Part shown: one piece after another, positions 22,191 through 34,100 of the stretch | Layout: the number at the start of each line of letters is the position of its first letter | Position numbering within the stretch: position 1 is the stretch's first letter | NCBI GenBank assembly: GCA_032622095.1 | Contig: CP136061.1 | Span: 123,764,754-123,828,753, forward strand | DNA length: 64,000 nt | Direction of reading: 5' to 3' | Source of the DNA: Siphonodentalium dalli | Taxonomy: Eukaryota > Mollusca > Scaphopoda > Gadilida > Siphonodentaliidae | Program-made: the position numbers and the translations under genes | The notes under the pieces: generated by a model | What the model was told of the DNA's origin: nothing | The model's database searches: none | The model's input: the letters and a program-made list of their open reading frames with translations, nothing else

Positions 22191-25100
22191 CTGAAAGATC
22201 AGTAATTATTTATTTATATAATGGAAGTTTTATTAATTAGTGGGAGGAGCTTATGGTTGCTAGGAGACAAGGTGTTGCAGAAATAGTTAAATTAGTTTTA
22301 CAGTGCCTGCCTATATGCTAAATAAACACACCAGACAATACACATCCTTTTCTGGTAACAATTGTGAAAAATAACATTTTCAATAGAAAATACATATTCC
22401 CTAATAAGATACTTACACACTGAACTACATGGTATATTCCTCATTTTTTAGATCACAGGAGGTATATCTATAGAATTACCCTATTCCAAAATGTTTTGAA
22501 ATGGTATGAAATATAGCTCAAGTACATTTATCCTCTTAACCGGAAGTGCTTTTACAACCGGAAGTGCAAATTCATTTATCACGTGTCTATTCTTATAAAA
22601 GCAATTCCAAAGGTGAGTCTGCCTCTTTTCCTCTTAGTCAAGATTCGAGGAGGTTATCCGAGCAGCGGGGAAGGGATAATGCCAATTAGGGAGGGCCATG
22701 TGAGTTCAGTGTGTAAGTATCTTATTAGGGAATATGTATTTTCTATTGAAAATGTTATATTCCCTTCAAAGATACGTTACACACTGAACTACATGGTAGA
22801 ATTAAGTCATAGGAGGAGGTAGCGAGGAATGTATTTCGGTTAAGAGTGATGAATAACTTGCTGGGCGGCGATAAGCGGACCCAAGCGAAACAAATTCTCG
22901 GATTGAGACTGAAGGTCCCGAAGATAGAATGTGGAGAAAGTGGAAGGATGCGACCAATAAGCGGCAGCCATTAAGTCCTTCAGAGCCACTGAGTTTTGAA
23001 AAGCCCAGGACGTAGAAATTGCCCTGAGTTCATGGGCCCGTATATGCATTTGTCGTCTTCTCTGTGGATCGAGTTGATCATATGCGAGGATGATAACATT
23101 CTTGATCCACCGCGCAACCGAACGAACTGAGATATCCGGACGAGAAGCCACAAGAGGAAGGAAAAGCCACTGTCTACCCCGTCGACGCTGTTTGGATCGT
23201 CGAAGATAGACACGCAAGGCACGGATGGGACATAACAAATCATCATCGCCCTGCGGAAGAGCCGGAATGCGAATAACTGTGGGGTATGAGCTGGGAACTT
23301 GATTCTTTGCCAGAAACCCCGGTGTAGGCAATAACTCCACGGATGAGTTGGAAATTCGTAAACATTCTGCACTAACCGATAAGGCATGCAGTTCACTCAC
23401 CCTTCTTGCAGATGCAAATGCCAGTAAGAAGACCGTTTTATATGTGAGGTGAGTGAACGTACACAAATTCAGTGGTTCAAAGGTGTTACCTTTGAGAAAG
23501 GTTAAAATCCAACCTAAATTCCATTGAGGAGTCAACACCAAACTCCGAGGACGAGCGAGTGAAAAACTCGCTACCAAATCTGAAAGAACATGACAAGAAC
23601 CAATCCACTTAATACCAGCTTGTTGAAAGGTCCTAGACAACATAGAGCGATACCCTTTTACCGTAATAGGGGCCAAACGTTTCTCTTCAAAAAGGAATCT
23701 GAGAAATTCTGCAATTTTTCGTCTAGAAGGTTTGTCAAAGGAGACATTGGAATCCAGGCACCATTTAACATATATGTTCCATTTTCCTTGATATGAACTC
23801 ATAGTACCTGATCGGCGCGCGCGACATAGGTGATCCACAACTCTTCGGGAAAAACCTCTTTTCCGGAAGCTGGACCTGACAAAAGACAGGCGTGAAGATG
23901 GAGGCGTTCTGGACACGGATGTGGACTGGGAGGACACCCTTGACTCAGAAGATTGGGAAATTTGGACAACCGAATTGGCGGTGACACCAAAAGAATCCGA
24001 AGAAGAGAGATCCACGACCGGGCAGATGAGAATTACTCGACATGCAGTGATCGTGATCTTTTGCAACACTAACGGAAGTATCGGAGTTGGAGGGTAAGCA
24101 TATGCGAAGAGCCCTTCCCACGGCAGAGATAATGCATCCACTGCGACCGCTAAAGGATCCGGACAGGGAGACACAAACTTGTTGAACCGTGTGGCAAACA
24201 GATCGATCTTGGGGGTGCCCCACTGATGACATAGGTGTTGAAACACCTGTGGATTGAGTGCCCATTGTGTGGGAATTATCGTACCTCGACGTGATAGCCC
24301 GTCCGCAAGGACATTGAGACGACCCGGAATGTGACGAATTGTAAGAGTAATGTTCCTGGCCAGACAAAGCTGGTATACTTTGATTGTGAGAGAACACAGC
24401 TTTGGTGAGCGCGTCCCCCCCTGTTTTTTGAGATAACTGACAACTGTTGAATTGTAGGTCAAGACTAGCAATGACTGGTCTTGTAACTGATCCTGCCAAT
24501 GAAGTAAACAAAGAAATACTGCTCTCAGTTCCTTGACATTGATATGTTCTGGAGTCAAATCTGATGGCCAAGTCCCTTCTACTGTCTCCTGAACAGGTAG
24601 TAGAAATCCCCCCCAACCGGTCTGACTGGCATCGGAACTCAGAAGAAATTGAGGTTGAGGAGGTTGGAGAGGGACCCCGGACATCAACCAAGGCATGTTT
24701 GTCCAGGGCCAAATTTGTTGTTGAAGCCAAGGGGACACTGGGATCAGTTGGTTCTAGGAGTCCCGGGATGGGCACCATTCTGACAGCAGATAATACTGAA
24801 TTGGACGGAGGTGCAGCCGACCTCCCCGAATCAAGTCGGTGGCTGCACTCATCAACCCTATGAGTCTGAGAAAGACTCGAGCCGAAACTGTTGCGTGAGC
24901 AAGCACCTCCAAAGCCTGCTCCTGAATAGAGCGAGCGCGGCGGTCCGGAAGAGAGACCCGGTTCAGGTCGGTTGCAAAAAACATGCCCAGATGCAGGAAT
25001 CTGTGTGTGGGAACTGGAGATGATTACTCCCAGTTGATGAGAAACCCCAGTTTGGTTAACAGAGAAATCAATTGGTCTGTCTCGTTCTGAAGAATAACCG

Positions 25101-28100
25101 GATTGGAAATAAGCCAGAACGGCATTCATTGTTTGGGTCAACGCCCAAGGGCTGAGATTCAAACCAAACGGAACGGTACGATATTGGTAACACTGGCCTC
25201 GATACGCAAACCGGAGGTATTGTCGAGATGCCGGGTGGATGTTCAAATGAAGATACGCGTCTTGTAAATCGATGCTGACCCCATAGCTATGCGGAAGGGT
25301 AGCTGAGCGAACCGCGACAGGGGTATCCATCCCGAAATGAGGTGGATCGAGGAATTGATTGAGATTCGATAAATCTATAATCGGACGAAATTGCCCCGAC
25401 CGTTTGGGTACAAGAAACAGACGAGAGTAAAATCCCGGATAGTCCGGGTTGTGTACTATTTCCACAGCCTGTCGATCGAGAAGTGATTGTATTGCAGCAT
25501 CCATACGTTCCGCTCTGAGAGGGTCGCTTGGCACCAATGTGTCGATAGGATGGACCGTCAGAGGCGACCGGAACAAAAGAAAAAGTCCTTGAGTGATGAC
25601 TTGTTCCAGCCAATGGTTGTTTTGAAAAAGTGGGAGCCAATGGTTTTCGAACAACTTTAAGCGGTCGCCTACTGGATGAACAGACTGTGGAAGAGTACCG
25701 TCAAAAACGACGAGGCTTCGGTCGATTAACCGAAGACTGTCGTACTTTTTGAGCAGCCTGACGTCGGCGTTTAGCAAATGGAGAGCCTGGGTGATTGTGC
25801 TGTTGAGTGGCATTCTCAGATCGCACATTGTGCACCATTTGTGCAGCATTAGCTTGTAGCTGATGTTGTCTAACTTCAGGCATTAACAGAGAAATGCCGG
25901 AAGTGGCAGGAAAAGGTAAATGTGACTGAAGCCCAGGGGCTTGTTGTCTGGTTTGACTAAAATTAGCCAGCCTTTTCCGAGTAAACCCAGACCCTTTCTT
26001 CCCCGTGGGCAGAGACTTGTTAGAAGTAACCGACGAAAACTGTGCTTCAGCAGTAAGACTCGCACGGACTTCGGATAGCTTATTGTTGAATAATTGTCCC
26101 GTCCCCAACTGTTGATGGATCAGAAATGACTTGTGGTGAGGCTTCAGTAAATTTGAAGACGCAAGGGACGCCTCACGCTGAAGAATTTCCAAATTAGTAG
26201 AAAAACAAGTGGAAACAGACATCCCATGACTGACGCAACGAGAGAGAACTTGAGCCAAATCCTTGATTTGATCTAACTTATCTGGATGAGCTGCCAAAAA
26301 TATAGCGGAAGATAGATGGTCAGCTAAATTTAAAATCTGCAACATTTGCTGAGAAAGTAATTGGAAACCGGCACGTTGGCCAGATGACAAATTGGTGGAC
26401 GAATCGTGTAACCCAAGGGAGGACACATCGGTACCAGATTCCAACCTTAGCGGAGCCAGACACACCAGTTCAGCAGGAGTTTTATAAGACATGTCACGAA
26501 ACTTGAGATTACTGCTGGTAGGCGGAATTGGCAAAGCGGCTGGACTGGCCCGTCCTGGAGAAGCTCTCCGTTTTTCAATGCCTGACCAAATCTCATTGTA
26601 ATGTTGAAAAGTTGTCTCGAGCAGCGCAGATTGAGGAACTAAAACATGTTCTCTAGTAGCTGACTTGCCCAATAATTCATCTACGCTAGACGTGAACCCG
26701 GTTTTTATTATCTGAGGTGGTACCGACGGACACATAGAAGCAGGTAAGATCGTCTGAAGCAACTCGATGGTTTGTTGAAAGTCTCTGCCCTGGCCACCAA
26801 CTACGCTATGTTCACTGTTTTGCTCAGTCGCTACAGTGGAAGCGGAGTCTAACAGCTCATTATCACTCGGGGTCTCCTCGAACCTCTCAGACCCTAGAGG
26901 GTGTAGGGAAATTTCGTCCGGGTCCCTCGATGCCATGGAATGAGAAACTGAAGCTGTTTCCACTACAGAAGGTTTTCGAAATTTAGGGACAAAGTCTTCA
27001 GCTTCAGGATTTAAAACTTGTTTCTGAGGTGAACCCATAGCTCCATAACACGACCAGCCCTGATGTGATGGAGGCCATGACCAAAAGGGAGGGCAACATG
27101 GAGGAAAATTGAACCCCGGAGGTGGTGTAGGCATCGAGGGAGGATAGTAATGAGGACTATTTCCCCAGAACCCTGCATCCCGAGTGGTGGGCCTATTCAG
27201 AGACTCCGCCGAAGGGCGTGCTGACAGATGATTCGTCTTCGCACCTGCTTGTGAAAGGGAGGTGGGAAGACGAAACTCTGAGGTGGGTTCCAGCAGGAGC
27301 GGTCGAACATAGTCGGATCCGTGAATATTGGAACTCACCCTCGGAACAGAACGGTGCCTTGGTAACAATATGGGATATGTGTCAAGCCCCACCCCAAGGT
27401 CAGCATGGACATGAGGGATTAGATTAGCCTGAGCCAGCGACCTTGGGGTTTCTGAAGCCGAGGCCACCGAAGAGGCAGAGGACAGACTAACCTGAGTTGT
27501 TGTTTGTTCTTTAATGAAATTTGCTAACATTGACCACCTGGATGGCAGCCAAAATTCACATGTGTTACAGGTATTGGTTTTTGAACATGCACTGCATTGA
27601 AAGCAGGATTTGTGCTCGTCAAAAGACGACTTTTTGCGTTGGCATAACAGGCAAAATATTTCCTGAGTACTTTGAGTTTGACTATTCATTGTTGAAATAA
27701 AGTTAACAATGTTAAGCTAGAACTATAGAACTTCCCTGTTGAATCTCACAGGAGGAAAAGAGGCAGACTCACCTTTGGAATTGCTTTTATAAGAATAGAC
27801 ACGTGATAAATGAATTTGCACTTCCGGTTGTAAAAGCACTTCCGGTTAAGAGGATAAATGTACTTGAGCTATTTCATACGGGAACGGGACTACCCGCCCC
27901 CGAGACAACCCGCCCCTCTGCTATTTTGGGGGCGGGTTGTCCCGATAAATGAGGGCGGGTTGTCCCGAAATTGTTAATAGCGATTACGTTCTTTTATGTT
28001 CTTTGATGATATATTATTAAAGATTTTGATCAACAAAACATGTGTTTATTCATTAATTATGTCAATGCGTGGACAGGGGTAAAGAATGACACGATGTTTT

Positions 28101-31100
28101 GACAACTGACTTACGGTAAGTGAAGACTAATTAAAAAGGGTGCTTTCAAAACAAACATTTGATGCAAATGGTTCATTATCACAGTGTGTTTTCACAACAC
28201 TTATAGTGATCGGGGTTCATCTCACTGATGTTAACTGGAGGTGAGTAAACAGCCTTTGAACGATGCCGACGCTGGTAACACCGACTATGTGACACTGGAA
28301 TCGACCACGTGCAGTACTTTCATGCCAAACGAGGGACCGTCGCCCTTAATTCCATTTGCAAGCCTTGCAAAGACAGGTAATTATTGTATACTTACGGTCT
28401 TGTGTTCTGTAAATCACTTTGTAATATTTTAATATCTATATAAATATCATGTAAATATATAATAGATATATAATAAATATAGCTTGCAAAGACAAGTAAT
28501 TATTGTATACGGTCCTGTGTTCTGTAAATCACTTTGTAATATTTTAATATCTATAAAATAGCATGTAAATATATAGTAGATATATAGTAAATATAGGCTA
28601 AATGTACACTGTCAAATAGCTCTGTTTAAAAAAAAAATTATATCCAACAGGCCAGACACTTCCCGAAATACTACCGACGACATCCTCGACTTAGCATCAA
28701 TGATGGACTGCGACCAGACTTCAGACAGCCTGAACCTCGACTTCGACCTGCCACATCGAATGTTTTTAATCTTCGTTCATATTCATATTAATTCATTCCG
28801 TTTTTAAATTTCGTTCATTAAACTTCGTAGTAATAAATAAAAATATTATTGTTGATGCATTTTTGTGTTCATAATTTATACATGTGTATTTATTGTTGTC
28901 CGTGTTGTTAAATCAAATAAAAATCTATAAAAAACAACCCAGTTTAGTTAAACAAACATCTCATAATACCCTCACACCTCCTAATTAGCCACTGATTACC
29001 GCTAATTGATTTGGGGGGGGGGGGGGGCGGGTTGTCCGGGGGCGGGTTGTCTCAGAGTGAAAGGGGGCGGGTTGTCTCGGGGGCGGGTAGTCACGGACCC
29101 TTTCATACCATTTAATTTTTTGGAATAGGGTCATTCTATAGATATACCTCCTGTGATCTAAAAAATGAGGAATATACCATGTAGTTCAGTGTGTAACGTA
29201 TCTTTGAAGGGAATATATGACTAGTGTCATGCAAAATGGAAAATAGTGTTATAATCATGGTTGAATTTCACTTCACAGATCAATACTTCAGTACATTATG
29301 GTTTGATAACAAAAAAGTATGCACAGATATCAAAGTTAGGGTGAACAAAAACTGCAGCCCAGCATATTTACACCTGATCATTCCATTCGTTGCCCAATCA
29401 AATTTCATTGCCCATTCCAGCCAATCGTATTGAATGGAATTCTTCCCTAGAGCAATAGAGTTGCAGGCCAAATTATTATTTTGGTTTAGATGAGTCTGTT
29501 TGTATGAATGAAAAATGAGCTATTTTCTAAGTCCGAGTAGGTTTGTAGCTCAAATCAATAGATGAACTCTGTTGTATGGTGATATCTTTTGCATCTTGTT
29601 GGTCTATCACTATACCAAAAGATATTCAAATACAAGCATTGGTACTGAATTAATCCTTCCATGACTGGAGCTTCCTGAAATTTGGCGAAAAGCCTGTGCC
29701 AATGCATTCTCTTATATATGCAAGTCTCTGATAGGGAGCCTCGCATATATAAGAGAATAAATTGGCCTAACAACATTTACCTTGACCTTGTAAGCCAGTG
29801 CATTCTCTTATATGTGCGAGACTCCCTCTGGGAGACTTGCATATATAAGAGAATGCACTGGCACTAGAGCTGGGACGGTTATGGGTTTTTCGTGACCGGT
29901 TATGAACGGGGGGGGGGAATGGATTGAAGGGCCGGGAGTCTCAAGAAATAACTAGTCGTTGATAACAAAAACAATTATCTTCCTGATAATAATACTGAAT
30001 ACGAGTCATGCGATGTGACAATGTTGTAAGATCACACGTGTGCTGACCCTTTGATGTTTCGTTTTGACGTCGGCAGGCTGTTAAATGTAGCCTGGCTTCA
30101 AAGAGCCGACACACCGCGTTTGATGTTGTTCCGTCAATCTCGGATTCATTTTAATTGACGGAGACAGATTAACCCTCTTATAGCCAGTTATAGCTGACCA
30201 TCACAGTGATCATACACTATAATAGTGATGTTACGGTTAACCGACCACGGCAAATCCGTGACCGGTCACGGCCATAGTTGGTGGTTAACCGCATAACCGT
30301 CCCAGCTCTAACTGGCACATGATCTTTAATGCTGCACCAGCACATCTCCCATCATGAAAGGGTTAACAAAGCCAACTGTTTGCACACAAATATGCGCTAT
30401 GACCACACCAATGGACACATGGAGACAGGGGGTGTGGAGGGGGGTTCAATTTTCTCACCCCCAACAATTCAACAATTGGAAATTTCATACTGACACATTA
30501 TTTGGAAATTTAACACCAACAATAGGTTGAAATTGTTCATGGAGTCTGATTTTCCAACAATTTCTTAGTGGAGAATTTGTTGTTTTTAGACCAACATTTG
30601 CATATTTTCCTACTTTTGACACAGGAAAGCTTGTGTCCTGATCCCTACTCCATGGCCAGTCAAAAACTGCTAGTAAATTTAAGAACACAATATTTTACTA
30701 CATTTGGTCAAAATTTGGACTGAATTGGTCATTAGTTTGAAATTTTCCAACCTTTGTGGGGGGGCATTATGTTTGAAATTTCCAACACTAGTGAACTTGA
30801 AGCCAGTCTAGATGCTAGGATTTTGCAATTTTCTTCTTCAGATTAAAATATTTTCTCATGCCATGCCGAACCATGGTAGGTCCAGTTTGGCCTGTTCTGT
30901 CACCCGTGTCCGTGCCTGGAGTTGAACCACTAGATGTTAGGATTTATGCAATTTCAAGGTTCAAATCTCTAAATTTTCTCATACTGGGTAGAACCATGGT
31001 TCTGTTCCTCCATTTGGCTATAGTGACAACAAGAGCCATTCAGAACAGGCTACCACAGTCGGGGTGCAAGATGGGGAGGGTGGGTGTGTGTGTGTATGGA

Positions 31101-34100
31101 ATTCTGCAAAAATTGTGAGTTAGATCTGATTCGAAAGGGGGGGGGGGGATGCAGTTGGAATTCCCAAGGTGGACACCCCCCCCCCAACAGAGACCCTCTA
31201 GCCATGTCCCTGAATGGACACCCAAATCTGATAATCTACACCCAAGTTGCAAAGTAAAATGTTCTTAACGATGAAATAAATGACACTCAACAGAGACCTC
31301 GACTATATATGCGGCGGGAACCGGGGCATAATATAAAATGTCTGTTGTTTATACAAAAACTTACGTCCTGAGATGATTTTTGGCAGTGGCTACATCCTCC
31401 GTTGCTATGGAGTTAGATTGCATTTGCAGCAGATCGAATCTGGAAAATGTTAAATTAAAGATACTTTCCAGAGAAAGATGGCTAAGGCTGTGTGGGGAAG
31501 CATCACTAAATTCACCCTTTGGGGACCTCATTTGGAAATTTCTGGCACAATATTTTTGGTCTGTAACCAATTTGATAAGGAGTACCCAGGCATCTTTACA
31601 TCCCAAAGAATGTAGTATTCAATTAATATTAATGAAAATTCCAGCCACATAGATCGTACCATTTCTGCCATTAACAACATAGCCATACTTTCAAAGATTT
31701 TGAACAATAAGACAAAAGCAATGAACAAGAGTTCTGAAAACGGCATCCCAAAGAAGTTCCTCTGTGAACCATATCCTTGTTTACAAATGGAAAATCGTGG
31801 AATGGGGTTCAACTAATCAACTTTTTGTTAGATTTCTCCTGGCGACTGGTCCACTTCTGAAAACAACTATACATTTGAACACTATTATCCTTCGAGTTTT
31901 AAATTGTTGTCTTTGATATTGTTTATAGATTTTAATGTGATTTGGGACACTCCGCTGGGGCTACTGAGTGGGAATGGAGACTAATTTTTCCCAAAATGGT
32001 TATTCTTTTTATTGGAATTGTCAGCACACAACGCCATTGTTATATATAATGCATTACATGAAGCTACTTCCATTGGCAGAATCATTGCGGTTTGTTTATC
32101 GGTGAATAATTTGTCCCGAATTAACAATTAAATATTTACAACTGTTTGTTCTTAAAGTTCTGTGTTTTCTGAAATGGTACAATTGATGCGGTTTGAATTT
32201 TTTTTACAATATTACTTGATTTCCACCTTCACTAAAATACAGTAATGCTCTAATTAAGCGACCTCTTAACCACAGCAGAATTATGGGTAACTTTTCAGGA
32301 TTTAGTCGGAAATATGGCTTGCTGCCATTCATCGGAAAGCTCTCGCCGAGAGCTATCAGATGAATGGCAACAAGCCATATTTCCGACTAAATCCTGAAAA
32401 TTTACCCATAATTCTTCTGTGGTTAAGAGGTCGATTAATTAGAGCATTACTATAAGCACACCATTGTCATTGGTTGAACTTATCATCTGATCATGTCTCA
32501 GCAATTAAAGACATATTAAGTGCCTATATCACTACTTAAAACTGATATTTTATGACTCGGCCACTACAACCATTTAAAGAAAGCACCATTAAACTATTAT
32601 TGTCAAAATATAAAACAACATTAGCTGTGCCCTTTCATCAAACACGATATCTGAACTACGAGAAAATGTAAACAAACAGTCCTTCATTCGTCCCAAAGAC
32701 ATGGCCGATAAACAAATGAGAATTTTTTCATCAACTAATGTAATGCCCTAAATATTTGACTCCTTAACCACAGAAAAATTACGGGTAATTTTTCAGGATT
32801 TAGTCGGAAATATGGCTTGTTGCCATTCATTGGAAAGCTATCACTTACCCATAATTATGTAAGAGCTTTCCGATGAATGGCAAAAAGCCATATTTCCGAC
32901 TAAATCCAGAAAAATTACCCATAATTCTGCTGTGGTTAAGAAGTCGATTATTTAGGGCATTAGTGTAGAGTCACTTTATTTATTTCATATGAACGAATGG
33001 CATCGAGTTCTGGCAATTCTGATACAAACTTTATTGAAATTCAAATCACTTTGATAGAAATTCTTTTGCACTTTATATATTATCATTTTGTAAGTTTATT
33101 TTATATTACCCGAACAACCCTCCAAATGAATAAATAGAATATTCTAATGTATACTCTTGTAAGTGATGGGAGAATCCATTTAGCAAAGAAAGGGTTAAAT
33201 TAAATATTGCTCAGTTTTATCCCACATATTGTTCTTGGATTCTTTCACAGGAGATCATATCAACCATAGGCCTACTCACTGTTGACAAACAGAATCGACA
33301 AGTTGTCTCCTCTTAATGTGTTCCTCACTGGGAGATCGAGTGAAGTTCTGTAAAAAAAAATAATGACACTTTAGATTAACTTGGAGAGGGAATAATTTGT
33401 AACATGTTATGCATTGCAGTTAATTGGAGGATTAAGAACAAGTAAAGTTATATAATGAAGGGATTGAATTAATGATGCAGCTACAAGTAGGTCACCCAGA
33501 AGATTCATATTGAGTTTGGGATCAATCAGATGAAAACTGATAGCTTGATCTCACCCCGAAGATCTGTATGAAGATTGGGATCAAATGGATGGAAAATATT
33601 TGTTATAGGGTGTGCCAAAGGATTTAGTCATGCAAAGAGTAAAATCCAAGATGCGCTGCTGGCAGCCATGTTTTTCAACGAAAATCATTCAAGTTTTACA
33701 GCCCCCATCTAGAAGTGATACCAAGCATGACTAAATTTTCAAAACATTTATTCAATGAAAGTGTCATTGACATTTAACTCAACTTGGAGAGGGGATAATT
33801 TCATGTGTTACAGTCAATGGAACAACTACGAATGCAGAAAGTTAAAAGATTCGTGTGAAGTTTGGTAAAAATCGGATGATGGATTTAGTCTGTAGGGTGT
33901 GCCAAAGGATTTATTCATGCAAAGAGTAAAATCCAAGATGGCTGCCGGCGGTCATGTTTTTCGTTGAAAATTGTTGAAATTCGACAGCTCCCATCTAGGG
34001 GCGATACTAAACATGCCTGTATTTTCAAAACAATTCCCAAATAAATACGGGCGGCAGAGTGTCGATGCCAAAAATCATGGCTCCTATCTAGAGGTCACCC

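Larger units (their letters stand above)
27752..29192. repeat. Right inverted terminal repeat of the DIRS element, split by an insertion
   Basis: Reverse complement of 22,413-22,633, present as 27,752-27,879 and 29,101-29,192. The break carries the 8-bp duplication TTTCATAC. Confidence 0.87.
22371..29217 (-). mobile_element. DIRS-type tyrosine-recombinase retrotransposon
   Basis: Gag-like and pol frames read leftwards (27,689 to 22,840). Split inverted terminal repeats lie at 22,413-22,633 and at 27,752-27,879 continuing at 29,101-29,192. An internal complementary region at 22,704-22,798 equals the reverse complement of the left terminus joined to that of the right terminus, as in DIRS elements, which replicate through a circular intermediate and integrate with a tyrosine recombinase without target duplication. 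Both termini and the ICR share a 3-bp ATA/TAT core. Length without the nested insertion is ~5.6 kb, normal for DIRS. It is located in the last intron of the split gene, in the same orientation as it. Confidence 0.9.

Noticed and set aside
22583-22822. Plus-strand 79-codon frame at the DIRS left end
   Set aside because: Lies across the ITR and ICR; no domain, opposite strand to all DIRS genes.
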